From contig MZZL01000065.1 of assembly GCA_002749535.1 (NCBI GenBank), forward strand, positions 62,001-126,000: 64,000 nucleotides of DNA. The letters run 5' to 3'. This document shows positions 13,401-30,061 of the stretch, one piece after another. The position numbers were made by a program, and so were the translations under genes. This stretch comes from Apophysomyces variabilis (lineage: Eukaryota > Mucoromycota > Mucoromycetes > Mucorales > Mucoraceae). The notes below the pieces were generated by a model, which made no database searches, was not told the origin of the DNA, and was given only the letters and a program-made list of their open reading frames with translations. How positions within the stretch are numbered: the stretch's first letter is position 1; each line of letters starts with the position of its first letter.

Positions 13401-14160
13401 CAAGGCTGGCTTCCTATATACGATGGACAATGGAAGATATGGGCCCGAGTCCGCCCCTTACAGTGACTTGATGGTTATCCCATACCATGACAATAGCGCC
13501 CTCCGTCAGGAGGCCGTGGTCCTGTTAAAGGGATGAGTGGCAAGGTGTCCGGCTTGATCTTCGTTTATTTCGAAGATGACAACACGGCTTTTATGTTTGA
13601 GGGAATTGTTGAAGACATAGAACCCGAGCCGGAGCGCTTTGTATGGCTAGATGGCTATCCAAATGCCATGACAATAGCACCCTTTGTAAGAAGGCTGTGG
13701 CTTACAAGCGAAATTGCACCTTGCTTGTCATCAGGCTACTTTGTACGGTTGGAGTTTTGCAAAGCTAAGTCTGTAGCATTCTATATATATTGAGCATACT
13801 AATGTCTGCTAGTGCAACATGCTCAACTTCGCAGATAATGATTTGTTAACGATCATTAAGCAAGTTTGACTCCTGAGGACTGGTTTGCTCAAACGCGGAC
13901 TAGATGACTTTTGGTCATGACAAGGCTGGCTTCCCATATACGATGGACAATGGAAGATATGGGCCCGAGTCCGCCCCTTACAGTGATTTGGTGGTCATTT
14001 CATACCCTGGGAATGACTCTTCGTTGACAAGAGTTGGCATTCTTGAGGGAGTGGATCATAAACAATAAAATATATCCATCAAATTATTCCTGGCGGTGAC
14101 AAACTGTGACCTAAATGGCTGTCCAAATGCGATGATAGCAGCTCTTTTTTCTTCCTGAAA
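13401..14160. repeat. Diverged direct repeats, unit about 90 bp plus shorter echoes
   Basis: A ~90-bp block beginning CAAGGCTGGCTTCC at 13401 recurs almost unchanged at 13921 (offset 520). Inside the interval, the stretch around 13470-13520 (gatggttatccc...atgacaatagc) is echoed with changes at 13650-13700 and weakly at 14112-14140. One copy lies in an 86-codon plus-strand frame (13533-13793). No known domain is seen. It may be a degraded repeat-protein gene or a duplicated non-coding segment. Confidence 0.65.
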
Positions 14161-14165
14161 CGCCG

Positions 14166-14586
14166 TTAACTGCGAGTTGGCTGTGCCCCTTGCTGCCCTT
14201 TTTATTACTTCGGTCGCGAGCGGAAATAAATGATTTTGACGACAAACATAGAAAACAAGTAATACAAGTGACTATATTAATACATGCGAAACGATTACTG
14301 TCTCCAGGTTGCACTATGGCTACCTGTAATTTTACTGTCCGCTTTGTGATATGTAATTTGTTAAAGCGAAAGATCTATTACTGATGGTTGCATTGGTATT
14401 TTTCCGGAATATTGATGGTATTGAAAACAACCCAATGTTCTAGCATTCTTTTCAGAGAGCATCTGTCCCTATTAGAATGTGTAAACTTCCTCGACATACT
14501 TAGAGGACCCAACTTGCCATGTTGAACATTTGTCCCATAACGATTACTTTATTTACCAGGCTTTTGCCCGTCCATGGACTTTTATA
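14166..14586. other. Spacer with no recognised content
   Basis: Only short frames are present between the direct repeats and the MITE; nothing recognisable. Confidence 0.4.
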
Positions 14587-14763
14587 CAGTGGCTCCCCGC
14601 TAATGTCAATCTTCGTTAATGTCAATTCTCGCTTATTTTCGAGATTCCTGAAAAAGAGGTTTCTATGCTAATTCAAGTCATTGCATCTCCCCGTTATTGT
14701 GAGCCCGCCTATTTTCAGTCGATGGGCTCTAACCAAATCATCGACATTAGCGGGGAAGCACTG
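14587..14763. mobile_element. Pogo/Tigger-type MITE, 177 bp
   Basis: The left end reads CAGTGGCTCCCCGCTAATGT and the right end, reverse-complemented, CAGTGCTTCCCCGCTAATGT: terminal inverted repeats of about 21 bp with two mismatches. The element is flanked on both sides by TA (14585-14586 and 14764-14765), the target duplication of Tc1/mariner/pogo transposons. TIRs starting CAGTG with CCCCGCTAATGTC are characteristic of pogo/Tigger-like elements. There is no transposase inside, so it is non-autonomous. A subterminal echo (TTAATGTCAA at about 14614) may be a transposase-binding repeat. Confidence 0.85.
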
Positions 14764-15682
14764 TAGTATTCTTTTAAAGAAAGCATTTCCGTAGTTCTGG
14801 TCATACATGAATGTTACATGTGCTAATACCGATCACCACAGCGAGAATTGCAGGCTATGGGAAGTAATATGGAAGTATACTCATATGGGGCAAAATAAAG
14901 ACCTGATTCTAGGCAGAAGCCCATTTCAGTCAGATACTAAGACTAAAAGAACTATAGTAGACCTGGTTTTGTTCCTTACTGAACTTTGTGGCGGAGGAAA
15001 GTGGTGCGTTAGACAAAAGGCGCATATCAAAATCTCACGGTATCAGCTGCAAAAAGTTATGGACTATCGGTAACACCTCCCCCAGCAACAATATGAACAT
15101 GTTTTGCCTGCTTCCTCTCCTTCCTGTTTTTTGCTCGTGCCATATCGGCCGATGAATACAAACTTCACTGCCAAAGTTCTTTGTTTATCCGAGAGGATGT
15201 GGTTTAAGTACGAATATACAGATCAGAGAGTGGAACATTACCCAATTGCATCTATGTTACTACCGATATGTACGGTCGTAATCTTGATGGGGAATACAAG
15301 TTCATGTTCCGTCGTCTGTAGCCATAAGGGGTTGTTCTTACAGAATATTGAGAGCTTTTACTTCTTCCGGACCGTGGAATCATAGTCAACCGATAATTCG
15401 TCGCGCGCTGAGCTTCGTCTTCTAATCTACTTTGGGCACTCCGTTGTTGATTTGTTAGAGGCTATCTGAATCCTCTATGTTTACTAGTGTATACGCATAA
15501 TCACTCCAAAAACTAACGCAAGGGCTCATGAGGGTAGGCTTTCGGCAGTGTATGACACAGGGTCTATTACAGCCACTGTCTTGATTCTTTGTAAGACGAG
15601 AACAGCTGACATGCAGTGGCAAATCGCTTTTTCCTCCTGGAAAGCCTATATTTTCTATTGATAATCACCTACTTGTTCAAAG

Positions 15683-15720
15683 CTCAGTCGCTTTATCATA
15701 TATATATATATATATATATC
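15683..15720. repeat. (TA)n microsatellite
   Basis: Alternating TA/AT of about 20-30 bp lies within a non-coding region. A similar short (TA)n run sits at the donor of the third intron of the SNF2-family gene (20812-20828). Confidence 0.8.
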
Positions 15721-15906
15721 AACTTCCTAACTATAGCATCGCATTCCATCAATCTCCACTCCCTGCCTGACCCCTTTTCTAGCATGCTTACCTCGTTATC
15801 CGTGGCTTTTATGCGGCCCATTGCTTTTGGATTTGTAGGGATTTTTCAGCTATTCTTTCATTTTATTTTCGGAACTGGCTAGAGTAAGATAGGCGGGGTG
15901 GCACAA

Positions 15907-16028
15907 CTACTCGTTGACAATCCAGTTAACCCTGAAATTTCCGGCGCATAACCTGCCGTGAAAGTATTCATGCATTGCCTCGGATAATGGATGGGCCTCG
16001 ATGATCAGATTGATACTCTTCAGTGTAC
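15907..16028 (-). CDS. Possible terminal exon of an unidentified gene
   Basis: A minus-strand frame of 40 codons begins after a good acceptor (pyrimidine tract, CAG at 16031-16029) and reads TLKSINLIIEAHPLSEAMHE...NWIVNE to a stop at 15907. Upstream, GTTAGG could be the donor of a ~50-nt intron, but the preceding region (16030-16900) contains stops in the frames I could join. It could be a decayed gene or the last exon of one whose 5' part I cannot assemble. Confidence 0.25.
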
Positions 16029-16039
16029 CTGAACGTTAG

Positions 16040-17580
16040 CGCAACAAAGTCTCAACGCTAATACAAACTAACTCCTAACATACAATGTATCCTGGATCAC
16101 CCTGCACGGGTCAAGTCGTCAAAGTCTTCTCAGACAATCAGACACCGATTACACATCCTCAATCCCATACACGTCTTCTTTTTCGCCTTCCCTCGCAGCC
16201 TAGTCCCACGGACACGGCATCTATTCTACCATCTTCTTATTCAAAATGACGAATTTCACCAACATTTTTCAGACACTGTGACCGATAATGACTAACTCGC
16301 ATGGTGGACTACTTCGCTCCGTGTTGCGATCATCATCTTTCCAGATATATCCTAGTGTTGCTTTCCTTCGACTCCGGTGATGATTTCTATGCCATTGAAC
16401 CCACTGGAGCGGGTATTATATGCACGTTTTGAACTATTTTACTGTCAACTGACCAACTTCAAACAATAGGAATGCCTAGCAATATTGATTGTAAAATTGT
16501 GACGGAGCATAGCGCGGTATCCTCTTTTTGTTACTTGCCTTCATGTTCGGGCCACTATCGTCTTCCTTTGCAATGGCAACCGTCAACACTTCAAGAAAAA
16601 TCCAACCTCATTTCCTTTTTTGGAAGCAATTTGTGTTCGAGCTCTTTAAACGGGCCCTACTGGTTCATTTGATATTTAAATTAAATTCGACTAGGAACTG
16701 AAACGATATTCTCTTCTTTTCGATTTCTAACCATCGAAGCTGCTTTTTTATGGCATTTACTGGTTTTTTCAAAGTAGCTTCCGGTATCTGGGTACAAGAT
16801 CGATCAGCATTTACTCCTTCACCTGGCTTATGCAGTGACTCATCTCGGTCTATCTGATACTGTAGCCCCCGTCCTCTGGAGCGCATTATCCATTCCATTC
16901 CGACAAGCAGGCAAGTGCCTCCAGCACCCTCATATATACCTCTGCAGCCATGTACTTTGATCGCTGTACGGGCTATATCTCAAACGACGAGCTTGTGTAT
17001 GGGTAATCAACAGTAGAAATCGAGCATGGTGAAATTGCATTGAAGATTCTCAGCAAGGAAGATATGTCAACCTGCCAGCATATAAACGCGTGGCACTTGT
17101 CAAACATTTCTCGAGGAGGAAGGACGAGCAGTTGGAGCTGTCCTCGTCAGACATTTACCTAGCGCACAAGGCTCTTGCCAAGGGTATCAGTCTTCGCCAA
17201 GTCTGCTCGTGCCCAAAACTGCAGGTTGGTGAGATTACGATTACCAGTCCGTCAAAAGGCACTCTGTGGTTTTCTAATTCGCCAAGATCTCTAGCGGAAG
17301 ATATTCTTTGGCGAAGTGCAGGTTTTCTTTCACCACAGCACGGCCAACACCAGAAGCATACTCTGCTGTATACGGCTGCATGCGGATATAATCATGGTGA
17401 GCGGGTTCTTCTTTATGATAGTTCAAGACGAACGAACGAGTGTCATTAGAGCTGAATGCTTTGAAAGCGTTTCTGTATCCTCCCCTTCCACATGACAAAC
17501 CGGCAACGCTTCATACATATACTGTACTATGACTATGTATCCAACAGATTTGCGGAATCCCACCGTTATATAATAAGCAA
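16040..17580. other. Region with only fragmentary coding-like stretches
   Basis: A minus-strand frame at 16665-16898, a plus frame at 17090-17449 and a minus frame at 17274-17498 are open but lack motifs, good splice joins or recognisable homology. The stretch before 17580 may be the eroded 5' part of the transposase that follows. Confidence 0.35.
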
Positions 17581-17603
17581 ATACTCTTGCTTTTGATACA
17601 AAT

Positions 17604-18068
17604 ATGAAATGCTCAAGAGCTTGGTCTAAAAAAGGTACTCGTGCAATTGTTACCAGGCCTACTACGAGAGCAAACACGACGTCTATTTTGGGCGCTATCT
17701 CTGCAGCAGGTTTGATAACTGTTGGCGTAAAAAAATCAAGACCTGCCAAGAAGAGAAAGGCCGATGGATACATAAGCTCAGGGACTGTAACAGGTCACTA
17801 CATTAGTTTCGTAAAAACGACTCTTGATGAAATGGATAAACATCAACGTATAAAAGGTCACTATGTAGTGATGGATAATGCACCCATCCACATGAATGAA
17901 AACATAAGGAAGTACATTGAGTATCGAGGATACAAGTGTGTATATCTTCCTACTTACTCTCCTGAGCTTAACCCGATAAAACAATTCTGGGCAGTGGCAA
18001 AGAGTAAGGTTAAGCGTCATCGGTTTTTGCAGGAAGACACTGTCAAAAAGAATCATGGAGGCCTGTAA
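17604..18068 (+). pseudogene. Remnant of Tc1/mariner-superfamily DDE transposase
   Basis: This frame carries the catalytic C-terminal half of a DDE_3-type transposase: AWSKKGTRAIVTRPTTRAN, then HYVVMDNAPIH (second catalytic Asp), about 34 residues on PTYSPELNPIKQFWA (third acidic residue in SPELNP). This Asn-Ala-Pro-x-His and SPxLNPxE/K-x-F-W pattern is diagnostic of the superfamily. The first catalytic Asp and the helix-turn-helix region are missing: in-frame TAA codons lie just upstream (about 17563-17570), and the C-terminus also runs into stops. I found no convincing terminal inverted repeats. It is a broken copy, not a source of activity for the 14.6-kb MITE, which has pogo-type ends. 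Confidence 0.85.
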
Positions 18069-18643
18069 CAGCGTGGAGAGAAGTCATTTCAGAGGCTTCG
18101 TTTCGCATTCTTACAAATGCTGGGATAAATGTCGCAACAAGGAACTCATATAATGTCTGTAGGCTACTTCCATGGAATTTTATTTTTCACCACCCAAAGC
18201 AAAAAAAAGAAAAAGCTTTTCTATGTAATTGACGCGACAGGAAATTAGCACATCATGAACATGCGAACAAGGATGGGTTCTTTGGTCGCCCTGAATTTTT
18301 ACTACAATCTCAAATAAGACTACTGATGGCCATCAAATCGCGCCACAACAAGTGCATCTAGTTCACACCTGAATTATATCAACGAGCACCAATGTCTTTA
18401 TTTCAAAATATACCAAAGTCAATGTGGACAATGAAGAGAGGTATTTAAGGTGATGGCTTGGAAGCACCAAGTTTATCAAGACAGAAGGATACATGTTCAT
18501 TTATCTTCTTGGGAGTGTTGATGGGTTGGTCAGTTGGTATTAAAAGAATGCAGATCAGTGGCTCGCTGTGGCCATGGAATTGACAATGAATCTATGAATA
18601 TGACAATGGTGAGTATTTTGTTTTTGCCTTACGATTAACCACG
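18069..18643. other. Spacer with no recognised gene
   Basis: AT-rich with short frames only. It may include the lost 3' end of the transposon. Confidence 0.4.
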
Positions 18644-19043
18644 CAGCAGCACGGACAGCACCCCAATCCATTAAGGCTATGACATCAAGGTCAAAATACC
18701 CGTAGTGCATGCCACTTCCTCCAACCCAACGGTCCTCTTGCAAGTCTATAGCCTGCTATGTCATTTAAAAAAGACATGTGGTGTTCTCGACAAGCAGTCC
18801 TTGCAAGGATACTAGAAAGGTACTTTTCTAGAGGCATGGTTAACACGATGCAGCAGCACGGACAGCACCCCAATCCATTAAGGCTATGACATCAAGGTCA
18901 AAATACCCGTAGTGCATGCCACTTCCTCCAACCGAACGGTCCTCTTGCAAGTCTATAGCCTGCCATGTCATTAAAAAAGACATGTGATGTTCCCGACAAG
19001 CAGTCCTTGCAAGGATACTAGAAAGGTACTTTTCTGGAGGCAT
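18644..19043. repeat. Tandem duplication, two units of about 207 bp
   Basis: The unit starting CAGCAGCACGGACAGCACCC at 18644 recurs at 18851 with a handful of substitutions and one small indel, ending near GAGGCAT (18837 and 19043). The period is a multiple of three. On the minus strand the distal unit is open and reads EKYLSSILARTACREHHMSF ... GGSGMHYGYFDLDVIALMDW. The family is unknown. The proximal unit is shifted out of frame after the same start, so the duplication looks recent but non-functional as protein. Confidence 0.85.
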
Positions 19044-19132
19044 CGAAAATGAATGAGAGGTAAAGTCAAGACGTAAGCAAAGAAGAATTATCACATGCTT
19101 AAGCGAGACAGTTTCTAAAATACGAATTTGGG

Positions 19133-19262
19133 TTTTGATTGGTTGTGTTATCATTTTTCACTCACAAGTGACGTCGACTTTTGATTGGCTTGCGACATCA
19201 TTTTTAACTGACCAGCGACATTGAGTTTGATTGGCTATGACATTGCTTGTTGGAAGCACTGT
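19133..19262. repeat. Three 46-bp imperfect tandem repeats with CCAAT cores
   Basis: TTTTGATTGG begins at 19133, 19179 and (as GTTTGATTGG) 19225, each followed by a related segment containing ACATCATTTTT and CAGCGACATT-like words. ATTGG is the reverse complement of the CCAAT box bound by the HAP/NF-Y complex. The array lies about 600 bp upstream of the SNF2-family gene and might act as an upstream element; a regulatory role is inference. Confidence 0.6.
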
Positions 19263-19855
19263 ATCTGATGGGTCTTAGTGCAAGTGTGACGAAATATTCA
19301 CCGAAAACACTGATCATTGCATTTGCCACCTGAAATAAACAATCAAAACGTAATCCATTCATTTACCTAGAGCAGAAAAAATCATTCAAGCAAGCATGTC
19401 AACTAGAGCTAAAAAAATCTGATTGGTCGATCTTCCCACTGAACGAATGAGACAGGCATTATCGTGACTGGTAAGATGACGTTTCTATTTCTTCACTCCA
19501 TTCATATTCGTCCTAAATTTGGTCTCCCCCCTTTTTGCCGTAGGGACAGAAAAAAAAGGTTGGTACCCAGAGAGGGGACTTGTGCGGTTCTACGCTTTGG
19601 CACACATACACACAATACACACAAAAATAATTTTTGGCTGAACAGCTACTTTACTCAGCCAAAAAGACAGCGTGTGCTTAACGGTTTAGCCAATGACCCA
19701 TTGAACCTTCCCCATCCTTTATAAATTATTCTAAAACTTAGATCCCAGCTTTCCAGGATATTGTACGTGCGCTGTTCATCAAGCAAAGTAAACCAACTGT
19801 ATTCTGATTGCCCACGATCCCTCTATCACTGGATTATTATCGATATTAAAATATC

Positions 19856-25180
<5,325 letters not shown>

Positions 25181-25612
25181 AAGGAAAAAAAAAGGTTTTC
25201 CTTTTAAAAATCAATGTTTTTTTTTCTCGTTTGTAAATAATTCGTATTACTATAAATCATTTGCATTAAAAAAAAAGCTAGAGACAGAGTTAGAGAGAGA
25301 GAGAGGGAGGGAGGGAGAGAGGAAACGGAAGGGAAGGCTGTGACAAATCACAAGCCATTGGGCGTACTGCAGATCACGATCGTCGCTTTTTTTTTGTTTC
25401 AGATGTGGGATCGGACATTTGACCCCGAAATCTGTTATTTTTTTTTCCCCTCCCCCCCATTAAAAATCATATATTGTATATATAAGCCCAGTGGAAAGGG
25501 CAGGCCTGTCAAGGGAAAATCCCTTTTTCTTCTTCTTTTCTTCTTCTTTCTTCCTTTTTATCCTCTCTCTTTCTCTCTCGCTCTCTCCTCTTTTCTTTTT
25601 TTTTCATCACAT
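25181..25612. other. Purine/pyrimidine-biased spacer and CT-rich leader
   Basis: Contains a GA/GGGA-rich stretch (25293-25322) and a long CT-rich tract (25523-25606) immediately before the next ATG, typical of fungal core promoters/5' leaders. Confidence 0.6.
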
Positions 25613-25945
25613 ATGCCCACCACATTACCGTCACCACCCAGTTCACCTACAAGTGTCACTGGTTGGTCTAGACGACATTATCATCGAGACAGACGACGAC
25701 GTATCGATTGTTACGACATCTTACAAAGCATCATACGAGAAAACGAACGACTCGAACACGAAGAATATGAAGCCATGTTAAAAGAAGCACCTGCCATCAT
25801 CATCAACTTTAACAAACTCAAGGACCAACCTCCCAGCATACTCATTAAACCAGATACCCCGCCACAATCTCCCACTTCATCCACCTCCTTAAAAAGATCG
25901 GCAAACGTCCGATTTGCGACTGGGCCACCCAAAGTGTTTTCATAA
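25613..25945 (+). CDS. Small 110-aa protein with RVxF-like motif, unknown function
   Basis: The single-exon frame from ATG 25613 (just after a CT-rich leader) encodes a Pro/Ser/Thr-rich N-terminus (MPTTLPSPPSSPTS), a basic patch (RRHYHRDRRRR), an acidic amphipathic helix (ENERLEHEEYEAMLKEA), a Pro-Ser-rich linker and KRSANVRFATGPPKVF. VRFA after a basic residue resembles the RVxF docking motif for protein phosphatase 1; this is suggestive only. The same frame is open further 5', but that part is hydrophobic homopolymer and unlikely to be translated. The domain is not recognised. Confidence 0.6.
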   Translation: MPTTLPSPPSSPTSVTGWSRRHYHRDRRRRIDCYDILQSIIRENERLEHEEYEAMLKEAPAIIINFNKLKDQPPSILIKPDTPPQSPTSSTSLKRSANVRFATGPPKVFS

Positions 25946-26293
25946 AAAAAAGTTTATAAAGGAAAAGAAAAGAGAAAAAGAACCCACAACAACAACCGTT
26001 TTGTCGAAAAAAAGAACAAAAAAAGAGAATTTTTTTTTCTCTTTTTCTTTTTCTCTCTTTTTATTTTCCATGTGTATAGTTTTTTTTATTCCTTTTTTCC
26101 ATTTTATTGTTTATTTTTCTTCTTGTTTGTGTCTTTTGGTTTCTCGCAATTGTGATAAAAGAAAAAAAAACTGGGCTCTTTCTCTCTTTTTGGTTCTTTT
26201 ATCCTTCTTTTTCTTTTTTATTATTATTTTTTCCTTTAAGGCTGCGGATCGCCCTTGTGTAACACAACACGCGCTTTTAATTGTGCCATCATG
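25946..26293. other. T-rich convergent spacer
   Basis: Extreme poly-T/poly-A composition between two convergent genes, consistent with 3' UTR and polyadenylation sequences. No other content. Confidence 0.6.
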
Positions 26294-28151
26294 TTATATG
26301 ACGTCTGATCTCGTTCCCAAGTGGTCGAGGTAATCTCGGAAAAGATCTTCACGCAGCGTTTTAGGTTGAAGTGCCTGATATCGCTCATCCTCCTCCAAAA
26401 TCTTCTTTGCATCTCGCCATCGCATCCCCACATGGATTTCTTTCGTTTCCCGTAATAATGCCATATACGCCTCTTCCTTCTTCCCTCGACCTTTCCGAAG
26501 TTGCTTAATATAATCTTTAAACATCATCTCTCGTTGCTTGGGGTCACGCAACCCTTTAAACCGAGCATCATTCTTGACCTTGCGTCGGAAATCTTCCCAA
26601 TACATCTCCGTACTGGCCTCCTCTTCCAATAAAGTCATATAAGCCTCTTCAGGTGTCTATTATATGACATACTAGAACATAAGAGGCATGTTTCCCGTGA
26701 CATACATTCACATAGAACCCATCGCTCTTTTTTTTTTACCTTGGTTTTAGGTTTGTTCGCCTTGAGTTGTTGTACAAGCACCCGACAATAGTTGTTGAAC
26801 AGGTTTTTTCGTTTACTGTGCGACTGAACCACTGTAATCGACAGGAAAAAGAAGAATCCATTAGAAAACCAATGACCCTTGCTTTCTTTTGTTTTCTTTT
26901 CCCAAAAACCTCTCCCCATAGAGAAACGTACATGTGTATCTTTCATCTGTGATGATCTTCGGTAACTCTTTCTCCCATGTACCATAAGGAGAAATATCCT
27001 TTTCAGCCAGCATTTGCTATCATCAAAAAGAGAATAAAAAAGGGTTTCTTGTCTCAGCCCTCTCATGTTATGTCCTTCCTTGCTTTTTTTGGGAGATGTG
27101 CGTTTTCTTTTCGGTCGATGTCGCACAGGCAAACAAAAAAAGAATAAACTGTATGACTTACTGTAAATTGTTCGATCCGCTCTTCCTCCGAGAGTTCGTT
27201 TCCTGCGGCGATCTGCGGCGCAGGCGCGGTTGCAGAAGGTGCAGGTGTCATCTTGGATACGGAGGACACTTCACTCCCAGGAACAGGCGCTGCTCCCGTG
27301 ACGGTCTCTGGTCCTTTAAGACCTTGATCTTCTTGCTCTTGTACTTCATCGGTAACAGCAGTAGTAGTAAGACCAAGTTCAGCCATTTCCTCCGGATCCA
27401 TATTCTGCAACTGCCAAGCAATATCTTCTTCCGTCATTCTATATAAATGATAACCCCAACTTCAGAAAAACACTGTGCTTTTTTTTTTTGCTTTCATCCA
27501 AACCAAAAAGTCCCGAAAAGCCTAAACTTACTCTGTGGCTTCTCCAGCGCCGTCAACCGCTTGTTCCTGTCCTTTCTCCTGCTCCTCTGCCTTTTGTCGT
27601 TTGGCCTCCACGTTCTCTGTCTCTGCTTCCTCTTCCAATTTACGTTTCTTTTGGTTCTCCAATGCCTCTTCTAATTCCTTGGGCATTTCCCATACGGACT
27701 GCTTTGTCTCTTTGTTATAGTAAAATTCCATACCATCCTCGGTTTTCACAATCATCCATGTCGTCCCTTCCACCTTGATACTAAAAGAAAAGAAAATCCA
27801 TTAGTTCATTCAGAACGCCAGGCCTTTTTCTTTTTTGCTTTTGTGATTCTCTGTACCCATCCTCGGTGGGAAAGCATACCGTTGCTTTTTCTGTTTTGGT
27901 TGCACTGATTGCTCTGCTGCTGCTGCTGCTGCTATTGGTGCTGCTGGTTGTGGTATAGGTGGCATAGGGGGCATGACGGGTCGTTGCCAAGTACTTTGGC
28001 CTGTATGCACATTGTACCAATACACTTGGCCACCAGGGGCACGATGTTCAGTCCAACCCATAGGTAATGCGGCAGGGTACACGGGCGGAGGGGGGGGAGG
28101 AGGAGGTCTATGATAAGGCGAATCGACAGGACCTGTTCCGCGATGTTCCAT
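26294..28151 (-). CDS. TCERG1: TCERG1/CA150-like WW-FF domain protein, 6 exons
   Basis: Proteins of this type bind the phosphorylated RNA polymerase II tail and splicing factors, coupling elongation to splicing in the nucleus. Exons (minus): 28151-27880, 27780-27532, 27438-27162, 27016-26932, 26831-26740, 26656-26294; all GT-AG, 445 aa. WW1 is at 30-58 (MGWTEHRAPGGQVYWYNVHTG, STWQRP) after a polyproline run; WW2 at 97-126 (TTWMIVKTEDGMEFYYN, SVWEMPKEL). Three FF domains follow: about 265-322 (ISPYGTWEKELPKIITD), 326-380 (MYWEDFRRKVKNDARFKGL) and 386-440 (MRWRDAKKILEEDERYQAL). TCERG1 is preferred over Prp40 because the WW pair is far from the FFs and FF1 has the TWEKEL signature. Animal TCERG1 has six FFs, so this fungal form is short. 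The start at 28151 was chosen over an in-frame upstream extension that is hydrophobic and out of family. Confidence 0.85.
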
Positions 28152-28592
28152 GGTGTATGAATCTATGCAGCAAGCTAACGACTTGGTGGAAACCCAAAAA
28201 AAAAAGTTAGCAATACTTCGTATTAAAAAATTCTCAGTCACAGCTTACCTGCGGGTACAGGTCTTTGCTAGTGGATCGGCGCCGTATGAAGATCTGGTTT
28301 TGGTTACAAGCGAACTTGCGATTCCAGCGCATATGGAGCTGGCACTATCCGGGGCAGCACGGAGTTCTGTATAACAATTGAGCAGCAATGCTAGTCGACA
28401 TTAAATGAATGCCGGCCAAAGAGCTGAAAAGTTAGAAAACAAATGTCCCAGCATATAAACTGCTTGCTTCAATTACGCAATATTTATCACTTAGAGGCAT
28501 CACAAACCCGCCTAAGATATTGCTGTCACCTCGATTGGGGAATAATGATGATGGCCTCATTTTAAGACCTGGCAGAGAAAGGCTGGAAGATC

Positions 28593-28626
<34 letters not shown>

Positions 28627-30060
28627 TCTCGCCTTGGCATGATTTCGTATTCCAAATGAGTCCGTAATGATTGCGTTGAGAAAATTTTGATACTTATCGG
28701 TTTAAATATGGACATGGGAGTAGGGAAGAGTGGAGACAATCAATGATTTCCTTATGCCATTGATATCATGTACACTCAGTAAGGAAAGGGATACGCATAA
28801 ACGTGATTCCATCAATGACAAAAGACGTACATGAAATATCAGAAAGCCAACAGCGGTCGCGTGCTGTAAAACAACCGCATCGTCAGTATGGAAGCATGAA
28901 ATAATATTATCAATCAAACATTTACAGGCATCATATCCCATCCAGGGTGAACGCACTCCTTTCGGCAGACACTGATGCTCAACTGGACGAGCCGTTGAGT
29001 GAAATATAGAAAGCCAAAAAAGTAAATCCAAGGAAGGCAAAGGACTTCCTCGAGAGATTATCCGTAGCAGAAATATGTGATACAGAGCTAATCTATGTTA
29101 GGATTACTTGACCTGAGCAGATCACGAGTAATTGAGATGAAAAATCCGGACGCTTTTAATAAACGACAACATGACCATGACTTCATTCTCAAAGGCCCAT
29201 CCGATATTGTCAATGCAAAAAAAAAAAAAAAAAGATGCCGGTATGGGCGGGAGAATAGTAATAGTAAGTAAAGCAGATATGGTTTGTTTCGTAGCTGAAT
29301 TTGCATTATCGCCATGCATTTACGGAACTCATACATGTCTCGTGCTTCAACAGCCATTGCTCAGCCTGTAAACAAGTTTAATAAGTTATACCTCCTATTT
29401 TGCAGTATAATTTACTGTGATTGCGAAAAAAAAATACCTTAACAGGATCTCTTAATGGATAATCAGGTCGAACACTCAGAGATGGAAAAGGAAAAACATC
29501 GCTCTTCATCTGGATATTGGTACTGAATGCTATCCAGCTTCAGTAACAGCAATGAGCAATTAACTTAAAGGCTGTGATGTGGTCATAGAAGAAGTAATTT
29601 TATTTAACTCTGCAGACAACAAAGGGTGAAGACAGTATTTTTCGGTGTAGATCTATAAGAATTTTCCGTAGTCGCATAATGGCAAGGTATGTCTATGGTC
29701 ACTGATGCCACGTTGATACATATTAAGGTGGAAGAAGAGAAACCCTCCGGACGCATTTAACGTACATACAAAACAGAAGAAGATATATCAAATAAGGAAG
29801 AAATATCCTTATGTTCTACATGAAAATGAATATTATCATTCCTGTTTGGCATCTTCGACTTGCGCAAAACTAATGCAAATGACAGGAACTTAGTAGAATG
29901 CACGTCCCTGATTCTGGGACAACATTCACTGGGTTCACCGGAAACAATCGGCTGGTGAGGCGAGAATGGGTTGTTCCATGCAGTATGAACGTATCAGGCA
30001 TTGTAATAATAGGATGTTTGCTATGGTGGACAAAAGATTGCTAGAGCAAAGGAGAACTTA
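28152..30060. other. Gene-poor region
   Basis: A 29-base poly-A run spans 28593-28621. Several minus-strand frames (28702-29040, 29088-29357) are open but have no recognisable motifs. Nothing else could be supported. Confidence 0.4.
28593..28621. repeat. 29-base poly-A run
   Basis: Uninterrupted A run in a gene-poor region. It could be a simple repeat or the tail of an old retroposed insertion; no target duplication was recognised around it. Confidence 0.6.
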
Positions 30061-30061
30061 C

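Noticed and set aside
17274..17498. 74-codon minus-strand frame beside the transposase remnant
   Set aside because: Coding-like in composition but no homologue, start context or partner exon could be found.
25340..25612. N-terminal extension of the 110-aa gene
   Set aside because: It translates CT/T-rich promoter DNA into hydrophobic homopolymer; the ATG after the tract is the likely start.
28152..28241. Upstream extension of the TCERG1-like frame
   Set aside because: It adds Phe/Trp-rich sequence unlike the family; the ATG at 28151 starts the Pro-rich N-terminus.
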